A stretch of DNA of 64,000 bases from a candidate division WOR-3 bacterium. GTDB taxonomy: Bacteria; Hydrothermota; Hydrothermia; UBA1063. The stretch covers positions 1,003,406-1,067,405 of the forward strand of contig JBDRYS010000001.1 in NCBI GenBank assembly GCA_039803545.1. The letters run 5' to 3'. A program made the translations under genes and the position numbers. Under the pieces are notes generated by a model. That model worked only from the letters and a program-made list of their open reading frames with translations. It had not been told where the DNA came from and did not search any database. Positions 42,680 to 51,655 of the stretch are shown here, piece by piece (position 1 is the first letter of the stretch; every line of letters starts with the position of its first letter).

Positions 42680-43936
42680 ATGGCACTATTCAAATCAAAA
42701 GAGTCGATTGTTTTGTCTTATTTATGGGACAATCCCACAATAACAAAAAATCTACCCTTTGAAGAACAGCGTTTTTTATTGCTAAAAATTAGGCCATTGG
42801 AAATCCCACCACCTCCCAAGGTAAATCTAATCCTCGTTCTCGACAAAAGCGCCTCAATGGAAGGCGAACCCTTAGAAAACCTGAAAAAGGCAGTAAGGGA
42901 AATTCTCCAGATTCTTGACGACGAGGACCATATTAGTATTATACTTTTTGACTCCGAAGCGAGAGTTTTGGTGTCAAATACACCAGCCTCTCAAAGAAAG
43001 GAAATACGAATGAGGGTAGAAGACATCTTTCCCCTCGGGGGGACGTCAATAGATGAAGGAATTGAACTGGGAATCAAAGAGGCTGAAAAGTTCCGCGGTC
43101 CTGATGTTCTCAGCTGGATGATCTTACTTACCGATGGTAAGAACGAACATGGCGACAACAAGCGCTGTTTAGACCTTGCAAGAGAGGCAAGGAAAATGGG
43201 AATAAATATCTCCACTATCGGCCTTGGTAGAAAGTGGGACCCGAAACTACTGGAAGAAATTGCTGACCTTTCAGGTGGCAAGATGTATTTTGTTGAAAAT
43301 CCGGAGGATTTAAAGGAAAGGTTCGTAAAAGAATTTCAGAACATAAAAAATGTAGCCTATCGAGATGTTAATTTAAAAATTAGATTCGAAAAAATTGCTC
43401 GAATGTCTGAAGTCTCTCCGGCCTTTTTAGTGACGCCTCAAATCAAAAAGATTGAACCGCTTTGGGACGGGACCCAGTGGATCATCGAAGTAGGGAATCT
43501 GGAAAGAGATAAAGAGAAACTCGTCCTTCTCCAGCTCTTCCTTTCTGAGCCGGAATCAAGTTACATAAACAAAATTTTTGAGTACGAAATCGAGTATAGA
43601 ACGATCTTAGGCGAGAAACTGACCACACAAGCCCATAATGTGGTCCTGGAGGTTACAGAAAGTTATGTTGCACAATTCGATGACGAAGTTAGAGAAACAC
43701 TCGAGAGATTAAGCCTTTACATTCAGCAGGAGTTGGCAGAAAAGTATATTGACGAAGGGAAACCATTAGAAGCTCTAACAATATTGCAGACAATGGTTCA
43801 AACTGCGGTGAAGTTTGAAAATGAAACATTGAAAAAATTAATCGAGGAAAATATCAAAAAGATAAAGGTAGAAGGCTCTCTCCCCGAAGAGTTTAGAATA
43901 GAAACGAAATATAAGACAAAGATGGTAGAAGAATGA
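42680..43936 (+). CDS. von Willebrand factor A domain protein
   Basis: The 418-residue product is cytoplasmic (no signal peptide). The vWA domain covers about residues 45-225 with an intact metal site: LVLDKSASMEG (Asp-x-Ser-x-Ser), GGTSIDEGIELG and LLTDGKNEHGDN. The rest is a beta-rich region and a helical C-terminus (LERLSLYIQQELAEKYIDEG). It is the first gene of the operon and overlaps the FHA gene by four bases. vWA adaptors encoded with PP2C phosphatases and kinases are known from TerY-P triads; the partner and process here are unknown. Confidence 0.9.
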   Translation: MALFKSKESIVLSYLWDNPTITKNLPFEEQRFLLLKIRPLEIPPPPKVNLILVLDKSASMEGEPLENLKKAVREILQILDDEDHISIILFDSEARVLVSNTPASQRKEIRMRVEDIFPLGGTSIDEGIELGIKEAEKFRGPDVLSWMILLTDGKNEHGDNKRCLDLAREARKMGINISTIGLGRKWDPKLLEEIADLSGGKMYFVENPEDLKERFVKEFQNIKNVAYRDVNLKIRFEKIARMSEVSPAFLVTPQIKKIEPLWDGTQWIIEVGNLERDKEKLVLLQLFLSEPESSYINKIFEYEIEYRTILGEKLTTQAHNVVLEVTESYVAQFDDEVRETLERLSLYIQQELAEKYIDEGKPLEALTILQTMVQTAVKFENETLKKLIEENIKKIKVEGSLPEEFRIETKYKTKMVEE

Positions 43937-44469
43937 AGTGTCCAATTTGTGGTTTTCAAAATAAAAGCGGTGTTAAATTCTGCGAAAGATGTTTCTCCGC
44001 CCTTGATATATTCAGCGTAAAACCGGAAGAGGAAGGCGTCTTTTGTCCAAATGGTCATTGGAATCCTGCAGGTGTTAAATTCTGTACCGTTTGTGGGGCG
44101 CCTATCCAAAAAGCTGAAGTTTTATTAAGTCCCTACGTTTTTGTAGATAAAGAAACAGGGGATCTGGTTTCTATACCTTTAACAGAAGACAAAGTAACAA
44201 GGGTTGTAATCGGAAGAAAAAGTAATGAGTTCACACCGGATGTTGACCTTTCTTCCTTCAGAAATTCTGCAACGGTATCGAGAAGACATGCAAGACTTAC
44301 GATAAACAAGGAAACCGGTGAAGTGATTATTGAAGACCTTGAAAGCACCAATGGAACATACATCAATGGAGAACGATTAGAGCCACAAAAACCTTATAAA
44401 TTACAACCTGGTGATGTGGTGAGCTTCAGTAAGAAACTGCATCTAGTTTTTGAGGTTAAAGAATTATGA
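43933..44469 (+). CDS. Zinc-ribbon and FHA domain protein
   Basis: The 178-residue product has two short zinc ribbons at the N-terminus (CPICGFQNKSGVKFCERC and a second with CPNG and CTVC) and a C-terminal FHA domain (about residues 85-175): IGRKSNEFTPDVDLSSF, VSRRHARLTI and DLESTNGTYINGERL. FHA domains bind phosphothreonine, so this protein should read the marks written by the kinase two genes downstream. It overlaps both neighbours by four bases. Confidence 0.92.
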   Translation: MKCPICGFQNKSGVKFCERCFSALDIFSVKPEEEGVFCPNGHWNPAGVKFCTVCGAPIQKAEVLLSPYVFVDKETGDLVSIPLTEDKVTRVVIGRKSNEFTPDVDLSSFRNSATVSRRHARLTINKETGEVIIEDLESTNGTYINGERLEPQKPYKLQPGDVVSFSKKLHLVFEVKEL

Positions 44470-45983
44470 GACTCTTGAGATGTCCAAGGTGTAATACTTT
44501 CAACGCCGCTGAAGCCGAAAAATGCATCATTTGTGGCTTTGAACTCAATTCCAAATTCTGCCCCAAATGTGGCACCAAAGTAGAGTTAGATACAGAAACA
44601 TGTCCAAACTGTGGATATAACCTTGTACGTCTCTTTTTCACCCCCTTCTTCCTGAAAGAAATAAAGGATTCAAAATACAGAATCCACTCAAAAGAAAGAT
44701 TTGGCACTATCCTTCAAGAAGTAAATCCAAATCTTACCAAATTACTCGTTGAATCACCTATCCAGCGTTTTTACGGTGCCCTCGGCAACTTAGTAGACAT
44801 CATTGAAATAGGGCCTAAAGAGTACGTTCCCGTAATTGAAAAGCCGCAGGAAATAAAAGAATTACATCAGCTTTGGGAAGAAAACGGCGACAGAAGGAAA
44901 ATCGAGATTTTAAGAAATCTTATACAACTTGTAATTAATCACAACCTCTTTTATCCAGACAAACTGGAAGAGGTAATCTTTGACGAAAAAAATAGGCCTA
45001 TATTCCAGGTTTCCGTTGAAAAGAAAAGGGGATTTATAGATCCCAATGAATTCCTTTGCAAAATAATCTCGGGACTAAAAGGGGCGAAGGATTCATTATG
45101 GGAAAAGGGAAAGGCAGAAATCCTAAAGGAAAGCTGTGATTTCGTATCGCTGAACAAATGGATAAGAGAGTTGGAACAAAGGCTCAAATCCCCTCTCATC
45201 AAATACGCAGGAATAAGCGATAAAGGTCCTGCGAGAGCTAACAATGAGGACGCAATACTCATGTTCAGCACCAAGTGGGAAACCAATATCAAGGATACTT
45301 CTGAAACATACCATCGATACCTCTTTGTCCTTTCAGATGGACTTGGAGGGCATGAAAAAGGAGAGGTCGCTGCAGAACTCATAATTGAAGGGATAAAGAA
45401 AGAGTTTACTAAAAACTTACTGCCGAAGAAACAGATTCAACTTGAAGATGTAATAGATTCTCTCCAGGTGGTAAATAATCGTGTATATTCGATGAACCTC
45501 GATAAGGACAATCAAACGGACAAAATGGGTGGAACAGTCTCTGGAGTTATCATAGACAATGAAAGATTTATAATTTTCAATGTAGGAGACTCACCTATAT
45601 TCATCCTCACCGATGATATGATTACAGAAATCTCTACAAGAGATGTCTCAGAGCACAAATCCAAGGCAATAACCCAGGCCATAGGAATAAAAAGTTCTGA
45701 AGATATTAAAATCCACATTGATGAATTGAAAACACCAGAATCTAAGTTTAAAATTCTCATCTGCTCTGACGGCCTTACTGATGTAGTTGGGCCCGGGGAA
45801 ATCAAAAAAATTATAGATAGTAAAAAGGGTGATTTGCACGAAGTGTGTACAAAGCTCGTTCAGGAAGCCTACAAAAGAAAAACTACAGATAATGTAAGCG
45901 TGATATTAATTGAGGCTGAAAAGGAAACTATCATAGGAAAGGTGCAATGGAAAAGTGCCCAAGATGCGGTAAAGATAATTTAG
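44466..45983 (+). CDS. Zinc-ribbon and PP2C-type protein phosphatase
   Basis: The 505-residue product has N-terminal zinc ribbons (CPRCNTFNAAEAEKCIICG, CPKCG, CPNCG), a middle helical region of about 180 residues not assigned to a family, and a PP2C domain in about the last 250 residues: ISDKGPARANNEDAI, LSDGLGGHEKGEVAA, KMGGTVSGVIID, NVGDSPIF, CSDGLTD and TTDNVSVILI. All metal-binding aspartates are present, so it should remove phosphate from Ser/Thr. It overlaps the kinase gene by 37 bases, tying their output together. Confidence 0.93.
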   Translation: MRLLRCPRCNTFNAAEAEKCIICGFELNSKFCPKCGTKVELDTETCPNCGYNLVRLFFTPFFLKEIKDSKYRIHSKERFGTILQEVNPNLTKLLVESPIQRFYGALGNLVDIIEIGPKEYVPVIEKPQEIKELHQLWEENGDRRKIEILRNLIQLVINHNLFYPDKLEEVIFDEKNRPIFQVSVEKKRGFIDPNEFLCKIISGLKGAKDSLWEKGKAEILKESCDFVSLNKWIRELEQRLKSPLIKYAGISDKGPARANNEDAILMFSTKWETNIKDTSETYHRYLFVLSDGLGGHEKGEVAAELIIEGIKKEFTKNLLPKKQIQLEDVIDSLQVVNNRVYSMNLDKDNQTDKMGGTVSGVIIDNERFIIFNVGDSPIFILTDDMITEISTRDVSEHKSKAITQAIGIKSSEDIKIHIDELKTPESKFKILICSDGLTDVVGPGEIKKIIDSKKGDLHEVCTKLVQEAYKRKTTDNVSVILIEAEKETIIGKVQWKSAQDAVKII

Positions 45984-48034
45984 ACAATGCGGTTTTCTGT
46001 GCCTTTTGTGGTTACAAGTTTGAAGATATAACTTGTAAAGTCTGTGGAGAACATAATCCTCCTCAAGAGCTATTTTGTGTAAAATGTGGTAGTCCCCTCT
46101 CTGAAACTCCTGTTATTATTGAAAATAGATACAAGCTGATAAGGAAAATTGGTGTCGGTGGATTTGGAAAAACTTACCTCGCAGAAGACCTTCAACTTTT
46201 CGGGAAAAAGGTTGTGATAAAAGAATTCAGCATGAACGTTAGTAAATTTGAAGAATTCGCAAAGTATACCCAAAAAGAAGGAATGGTCCTTGCCAAATTG
46301 AATCACCCCCAGATTCCCAAAATTCACGGATTTCTGGAAGATAGAAAAAATGCAAAAATTTACCTCATCCAGGATTTTGTTGAAGGAAAAAATTTAAGGC
46401 AAATTCTCGCAGAGCGCAAAAAACTCGAAGAAGACGAAGCTATAATTGTTTTAAAAGATGTCCTGGATATTCTTCATTATCTCCACTCTTTCAACCCGCC
46501 ATTGGTCCATCGCGATATAAAACCAGAAAACATAATTGTTGACCCAAATGGAAAGGCATTTCTTGTGGACTATGGAGCTGTTATCGAATATCAGAGTGAT
46601 CAAAAAGACAGAGAAATAATCTATACAAAGGGCTATGCAGCCCCTCAACAAAAACAAGGATATTCAAGCCCCTCCACGGACCTATACTCCTTGGGTATTG
46701 TTGCCATTGAAATCCTCACAGGATTAAATCCCGAAAAATTTAAGGATGAAGAAACCGGGATAGTAGATTACTCAGTAATTAAAGATTTAAGCGTAGAACT
46801 CAGAGATTTCCTGATGCGAATGACTAAACCATCTCCTGCTGATAGATTCAAGAACGCAGCAGAAGCTAAGAGCGCCCTTGATATAATAGAAAAAATAAGG
46901 ACCTTGAGGGACATAAAGATCAATCAGTATAGAGGGAAAATAGGAGATAAAGAGCGTAAAGAAATCATTGATATGGCCCACAAATTGGGAATTCCATCTG
47001 ACCTAATCAACAAAGTAATTGACGAAGAAAAACACAAAACAACCGTCAAAGCTTCTACTTCAACCAGCTCAGTAGCAACTTCCCCCTTTGTTACCAGGCT
47101 CTCAATGGCTCCACAAACTGGGGCTGTTACTACCATCAAAATGCTTGGCAAGGTTCAGGCTCATCAGGGTGCCGCAATAAAAGTAATTTTTTCTCCAAAA
47201 GGCGATAGCATGATAACAGCGGGCCTCGATGGAGTTGTAAAGGTCTTTGGTACCTCAGATTGGGAGAGGAAGATCTCGTTAAAGGCCACTTCAGAAGATG
47301 ATGCTGTTACGGATATAAAAGTATCACCAAATTCCCAATATTTTGTAGTATCAACCAAGAACGGACTTGTAAAGTTTTATGAAACTTCAGCCTGGACCCG
47401 TTTAAGCGTTGTTAAATTACAGAATGACGAAATTTCGGAAATTGCCTTTTCTCCAGATTCCAGGTTTCTTTATGCTGGCGGCTATGAAAATATAATATCC
47501 ATTTTCGACCTTATAAAGGTTGAAAAAATAGGAGCAATGGCAGGTCACAATACCTGGATAAGCTGTCTTGACCACTCACCCAAAGCGCCCATACTTGTCT
47601 CGGGTTCGTGGGATGGCACAGTTATTATATGGGATACTTCAACCTTTAAACAGAAACAGGCAGTAAAAGAGCACCTTGGACAGGTTAGAAAGATAAAATT
47701 TGCCAATTCTGGAAAATTTTTCATAACCGTTGGAAACGATGGAAGGCTTACGCTTTGGGATTCAAACACTTTGAATGCTATCAAAAGGCATCAGATATCA
47801 GAAGATTCCAGAAATATTGTGGATATAGCAATAACTCCTGACGAAAACCACGTTCTTATAGCTTTAGAAACAAGGCTCTTTGTAATGGGCCTCGAACTTA
47901 TGGATAAGAAAACAGAAATCGACCTTCAGACGAGGAGATGCACCAGTATTAGCATATTCCCTCAAAAGAATTATTTTGCAACCAGTGACGCTGAAGGAAT
48001 GATCAAACTCTGGAAATTGGCGGGGCTAACTTAA
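45947..48034 (+). CDS. Zinc-ribbon, Ser/Thr protein kinase and WD40 propeller fusion
   Basis: The 695-residue product has four zinc-knuckle pairs at the N-terminus (CPRCGKDN...CAFCG, CKVCGEHN...CVKCG), a eukaryotic-type kinase (about residues 60-325) and a C-terminal WD40 propeller (about 400-695). Kinase landmarks are the P-loop IGVGGFGKTYLAED, Lys in VVIKEF, HRDIKPENIIVD and VDYGAVIEY, where DYG stands for DFG. Propeller blades end in patterns such as GTVIIWD and GRLTLWD. No membrane helix is seen, so it is cytoplasmic. The three-base code of neighbours suggests that it phosphorylates or is sensed by the vWA and FHA proteins. Confidence 0.93.
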   Translation: MEKCPRCGKDNLDNAVFCAFCGYKFEDITCKVCGEHNPPQELFCVKCGSPLSETPVIIENRYKLIRKIGVGGFGKTYLAEDLQLFGKKVVIKEFSMNVSKFEEFAKYTQKEGMVLAKLNHPQIPKIHGFLEDRKNAKIYLIQDFVEGKNLRQILAERKKLEEDEAIIVLKDVLDILHYLHSFNPPLVHRDIKPENIIVDPNGKAFLVDYGAVIEYQSDQKDREIIYTKGYAAPQQKQGYSSPSTDLYSLGIVAIEILTGLNPEKFKDEETGIVDYSVIKDLSVELRDFLMRMTKPSPADRFKNAAEAKSALDIIEKIRTLRDIKINQYRGKIGDKERKEIIDMAHKLGIPSDLINKVIDEEKHKTTVKASTSTSSVATSPFVTRLSMAPQTGAVTTIKMLGKVQAHQGAAIKVIFSPKGDSMITAGLDGVVKVFGTSDWERKISLKATSEDDAVTDIKVSPNSQYFVVSTKNGLVKFYETSAWTRLSVVKLQNDEISEIAFSPDSRFLYAGGYENIISIFDLIKVEKIGAMAGHNTWISCLDHSPKAPILVSGSWDGTVIIWDTSTFKQKQAVKEHLGQVRKIKFANSGKFFITVGNDGRLTLWDSNTLNAIKRHQISEDSRNIVDIAITPDENHVLIALETRLFVMGLELMDKKTEIDLQTRRCTSISIFPQKNYFATSDAEGMIKLWKLAGLT

Positions 48035-48631
48035 GTCAATCTTGAATATTACCCTTTCTCTCTTCATTCGTTCTGCATGGATGATGTGGATGATATTCAT
48101 AGCGGCTTCAGCAATAGAACTACTTATGACCCAGTATTCGTAACGCTCCGCCCACTTGAGCTCTAATTTGGCCCTTTCAAGCCTTTCAATAAGTTCCTCT
48201 TCACTCTCTGTTTTTCTTAAACTTAGCCTTCTTTTGAGCTCCTCAAAAGAAGGTGGCAGCAAAAAGATTGAAACCAGGTCTTTGCCAAAAATCCCCTCCA
48301 ACGTGTTTCTACCCTGGATGTCTAGATCCATTATAACATCCTTTCCTGCCTTCAAAGCCTCCATTACTGGGGCTTTTGGAGTTCCATAATATTCTCCTCC
48401 AAAGACCTTGGCCCATTCCAAAAGTTCTCCCTTTTCTATCATCCGTTCAAATTCTTCCTTTGAAACGAACTTATAATCAACGCCGTCTCTCTCGTTGGGA
48501 CGTGGAGGCCTTGTAGTAACTGATACGGAATAAAAGAGATCAGGTTCTAACTTTCTAACTTCACTTAAGACTGTGGTCTTTCCCGTTCCAGAAGGGGCTG
48601 AAATTACAACTACAAAAGGCTTGTGGTTCAT
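48026..48631 (-). CDS. gmk: Guanylate kinase
   Basis: Gmk converts GMP to GDP. The 201-residue product has the P-loop SAPSGTGKTTVLSEV, the GMP-binding YSVSVTTRPPRPNERDGVDY and the lid VIMDLDIQG. Length is normal. The ATG overlaps the glmS stop by four bases (ATGA), and the 3' end overlaps the kinase-WD40 gene on the other strand by nine bases. Confidence 0.95.
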   Translation of the reverse strand: MNHKPFVVVISAPSGTGKTTVLSEVRKLEPDLFYSVSVTTRPPRPNERDGVDYKFVSKEEFERMIEKGELLEWAKVFGGEYYGTPKAPVMEALKAGKDVIMDLDIQGRNTLEGIFGKDLVSIFLLPPSFEELKRRLSLRKTESEEELIERLERAKLELKWAERYEYWVISSSIAEAAMNIIHIIHAERMKRERVIFKIDLS

Positions 48632-50451
48632 TCTACCGTCACGCTTTTTGCAAGGTTTCTGGGTTTATCAACATCACATCCCCTGCCTACCGCCACATGG
48701 TAAGCAAAAAGTTGCAGAGGAATTATGGACACTATAGGGGTGAACAATTCATTTACACGGGGAATTTCAAAGGTATAATCACTCAATGCCTTCATTTTCT
48801 CATCGCCCTCAGTGATAACGGAGAGAATGACTCCGCCCCTTGCCTTTACTTCCTCCAGATTGTTTATAGATTTTTCGTAGACTGACGTATAGGGATTAAT
48901 AAAGACCACAGGCAGATCCTTATCTACAAGGGCAAGGGGGCCATGCTTCATCTCGCCAGCGGCGTAACCTATCGCATGAATATAAGAGATTTCTTTAAGT
49001 TTCAAGGCACCCTCTAAAGCTGTAGGATAATTTACCCCACGACCTAAAAACATAAAATACTTGGCGTCAAGGAACTTATCAGCTACTTCCTTAATCTGTG
49101 CATTTTTATCCAGTACCTTTCTTATCATTGACGGTATCTCATTAAGCTCCTTCCTCAATGTTTGAAATTCTTCTTCTGATACATACCCACGTAGCAAGCC
49201 AACTTCAAGACTCAGAAGGGTTAGAATTAAAATCTGCGCTGTATAAGCCTTAGTTGAAGCTACTCCAATTTCAGGACCCGCATTGATATACAAAACATAA
49301 TCCGATTCTCTTGCAATAGAACTATCTTTCACATTAACAATCGAAAGCACCTCAAGTCCGCTCTCCTTTACCATCTTGACACCTGCAAGGGTATCTGCCG
49401 TTTCACCTGACTGACTTATGGCGATGACTAAGGTATTCTGGTTGAGTACCGGTTCTCTATAACGAAACTCTGATGAAAAATCCACATCGGTCTGGATTTT
49501 TGCGAGCTTCTCCAGTACATATTTACCAACGAGTCCAGCATGTAACGAAGTCCCGGACGCCTGAATAAGGATTCTATCTTTATTCAAAAGTAACCTTCTC
49601 AAATTAAAATCTTTGAGGAGCGTTACTTCCTTTCCGCGAATATAATATTCAAGATTCCTGGAAATAACTTCTGGCTGTTCGAAAATCTCTTTAAGCATAA
49701 AATGGGGAAATTGTCCCTTCTCAGCCATATCGACAGTCCACTCGACCCTGGAAATTTCTTTCTTTTTCTCATTTCCGTTGAAATCTATAATTCTCCAGCT
49801 ATCCTGGGTTAACACAGCTATTTCACCATCAGCCAGTGGGACAACTTCTTTGGTGTGCGCCAGTAAAGGTGTAATGTCGGACGCCAGAAACATCTCCCCT
49901 TTCCCAATCCCCACTATTAGAGGGCTATTCATTTTAACCCCAATAATTTTATCGGGCTCATTGGAAGAAACAATCACAAGAGCAAAAGAACCTTTAAGCC
50001 TATTAACAGTTTTTAATACAGCATCAACGAGGGAACCTTCGTAATACTCTTCTATAAGGTGAGGAACCACTTCACTGTCGGTTTCAGAAATGAACTTGTG
50101 TCCACGGGATTCCAGTTCTCTTTTAAGTTCTTCAAAATTTTCTATAATTCCGTTGTGAGCAACGGCAATCTGTGATTTACAGTCTACATGAGGATGGGCG
50201 TTGATGTCGTTTACCTTTCCGTGAGTTGCCCACCTTGTATGGCCTATTCCCACTTTACCATTGAAGGCTAAACCATTGACGAGGTTATAAAGATCGCCGA
50301 TTCGCCCAGCACGCTTTCTAACTAATAGCCTGCCATTGTGGATAACAGCAATACCTGCAGAATCGTAGCCTCTATACTCCAGTTTCTCGAGGCCGACGAG
50401 AATTACCGAATCAAGATCTTTATTACCAATGTAACCGATGATTCCACACAT
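48628..50451 (-). CDS. glmS: Glutamine-fructose-6-phosphate aminotransferase
   Basis: GlmS makes glucosamine 6-phosphate, the first step to UDP-GlcNAc for peptidoglycan and LPS. The 607-residue product has the N-terminal glutaminase with Cys2 (CGIIGYIGNKD), GHTRWATHGKVNDINAHPH, and two sugar-isomerase domains ending in KPRNLAKSVTVE. The ATG at 50451 lies ten bases after the tRNA-Leu(CAA) 3' end and has no Shine-Dalgarno sequence. No glmS ribozyme is possible in that gap. Confidence 0.95.
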   Translation of the reverse strand: MCGIIGYIGNKDLDSVILVGLEKLEYRGYDSAGIAVIHNGRLLVRKRAGRIGDLYNLVNGLAFNGKVGIGHTRWATHGKVNDINAHPHVDCKSQIAVAHNGIIENFEELKRELESRGHKFISETDSEVVPHLIEEYYEGSLVDAVLKTVNRLKGSFALVIVSSNEPDKIIGVKMNSPLIVGIGKGEMFLASDITPLLAHTKEVVPLADGEIAVLTQDSWRIIDFNGNEKKKEISRVEWTVDMAEKGQFPHFMLKEIFEQPEVISRNLEYYIRGKEVTLLKDFNLRRLLLNKDRILIQASGTSLHAGLVGKYVLEKLAKIQTDVDFSSEFRYREPVLNQNTLVIAISQSGETADTLAGVKMVKESGLEVLSIVNVKDSSIARESDYVLYINAGPEIGVASTKAYTAQILILTLLSLEVGLLRGYVSEEEFQTLRKELNEIPSMIRKVLDKNAQIKEVADKFLDAKYFMFLGRGVNYPTALEGALKLKEISYIHAIGYAAGEMKHGPLALVDKDLPVVFINPYTSVYEKSINNLEEVKARGGVILSVITEGDEKMKALSDYTFEIPRVNELFTPIVSIIPLQLFAYHVAVGRGCDVDKPRNLAKSVTVE

Positions 50452-50461
50452 TTTAATAAAA

Positions 50462-50546
50462 TGCCGGAGGAGGGACTCGAACCCTCACGGCCTTGCGGGC
50501 CACCGACTTTTGAGGCCGGCGCGTCTTCCGATTCCACCACTCCGGC
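50462..50546 (-). tRNA. tRNA-Leu(CAA)
   Basis: On the minus strand the 85 bases fold as a class II tRNA: acceptor GCCGGAG with CTCCGGC, anticodon stem CCGGC/GTCGG around loop CTCAAAA with anticodon CAA, a long variable arm (GTGGCCCGCAAGGCCGT) and T arm AGGGTTCGAGTCCCT. CCA is not encoded. It is followed after ten bases by glmS on the same strand. Confidence 0.95.
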
Positions 50547-50555
50547 GTGTCGTTA

Positions 50556-50584
50556 ATTATAAATCCATGATTGTTTACATTCAA
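50556..50584 (-). promoter_or_regulatory. Promoter of tRNA-Leu(CAA) and probably glmS
   Basis: On the minus strand TTGAAT (50579-50584) and TATAAT (50556-50561) are 17 bases apart. The -10 box ends nine bases before the tRNA 5' end. It is the only promoter I see ahead of glmS. Confidence 0.7.
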
Positions 50585-50606
50585 ACAAAAACGAATGACA
50601 TCCGAC

Positions 50607-50635
50607 TTGGTATTTCAAACTTTTTAGTTTATACT
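50607..50635 (+). promoter_or_regulatory. Promoter of tRNA-Ser(GGA)
   Basis: TTGGTA (50607-50612) and TATACT (50630-50635) are 17 bases apart, and the -10 box ends 11 bases before the tRNA. Confidence 0.65.
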
Positions 50636-50646
50636 AAGACACGCTC

Positions 50647-50738
<92 letters not shown>

Positions 50739-50752
50739 TTTTATTACACAAT

Positions 50753-50781
50753 TTGAATTTACGTTCCTGTGAGAGTATAAT
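50753..50781 (+). promoter_or_regulatory. Promoter of the rplM ribosomal operon
   Basis: TTGAAT (50753-50758) and TATAAT (50776-50781) are 17 bases apart, identical to the vWA operon promoter. Unlike that one it leaves a leader of about 16 bases with GGAGGAG before the rplM ATG. Confidence 0.7.
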
Positions 50782-50803
50782 ATTGGAAATGGAGGAGATG
50801 TAA

Positions 50804-51244
50804 ATGCGTACTTTTTTGCCTAAAATAGAAAACATTGAGAGAAAATGGTTTCTCGTGGACGCTTCGGGAATTGAGTTGGGGCGTCTTGCCTCAAGAATAG
50901 CTTTGCTTCTACAGGGAAAGCGGAAAAGAATATACACTCCTCACATCGATACTGGTGATTTCGTCGTTGTGATTAACGCAGAAAAAGTTGTTTTAACAGG
51001 TAAGAAATGGGATCAAAAAATCTATTATCATCACTCCAACTACCCAGGCGGATTAAAGGCAAGAACAGCAAGACAGATCTTCGAAAGTCACCCTGAAAGG
51101 TTAATTGAACTTGCAGTTAAAAGAATGTTGCCTAAAAATAAGCTTGGGCAGAGGATGTTCTTGAGACTTAAAGTCTATAAGGGTCCTGAACATCCCCACA
51201 AGGCCCAGAACCCTGAACCCATTGATATATTGAAAATAAATTAA
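50804..51244 (+). CDS. rplM: 50S ribosomal protein L13
   Basis: The 146-residue product matches L13 in length and blocks: [44 protein letters not shown] and [23 protein letters not shown] precedes the ATG. L13 binds 23S rRNA early in 50S assembly. It is followed after 12 bases by rpsI in the standard order. Confidence 0.97.
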   Translation: MRTFLPKIENIERKWFLVDASGIELGRLASRIALLLQGKRKRIYTPHIDTGDFVVVINAEKVVLTGKKWDQKIYYHHSNYPGGLKARTARQIFESHPERLIELAVKRMLPKNKLGQRMFLRLKVYKGPEHPHKAQNPEPIDILKIN

Positions 51245-51256
51245 GGAGGTTAAAAC

Positions 51257-51655
51257 TTGGAAGGCACCAAAGTAATTTTTGCTTGGGGATCCAGAAAGAG
51301 ATCAGTGGCAAGGCTTCGTCTTAAAGAGAATGGTAAAGGCAGAATCTACGTTAACGGACTCAGACCGCTTGAGTACTTCAATAGAGAAGATCTGGTTATA
51401 CATGCACTGGAGCCACTGAAGGTTGCTGGCTTAGAGGGTAAATTCGACGTTGTTTGTAAGGTAGAAGGCGGTGGCAAGTCCGGTCAAGCTGGTGCAATGA
51501 GACTTGCTTTAGCAAGAGCATTGAAAGCCTTTGATGAGAACCTAACCGAGGTCCTTAAGAAGTTCAGAATGCTATCAAGAGATCCAAGAGAAAAGGAGAG
51601 GATGAAATATGGAAAGAGCAAGAGAAGAAAATCTCCACAATACTCCAAGCGATAA
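51257..51655 (+). CDS. rpsI: 30S ribosomal protein S9
   Basis: The 132-residue product has the S9 blocks [38 protein letters not shown] and the basic C-terminal tail ending SKR, which reaches the tRNA in the P site. The start is a TTG eight bases after AAGGAGGT. Its last 47 bases overlap the start of rpsB in another frame, an unusually long overlap between ribosomal protein genes. Confidence 0.96.
   Translation: MEGTKVIFAWGSRKRSVARLRLKENGKGRIYVNGLRPLEYFNREDLVIHALEPLKVAGLEGKFDVVCKVEGGGKSGQAGAMRLALARALKAFDENLTEVLKKFRMLSRDPREKERMKYGKSKRRKSPQYSKR

Noticed and set aside
42680..48034. Complete tellurite-resistance (Ter) system
   Set aside because: No TerB, TerC, TerD or TerE gene is nearby; only the vWA-PP2C-kinase part is similar.
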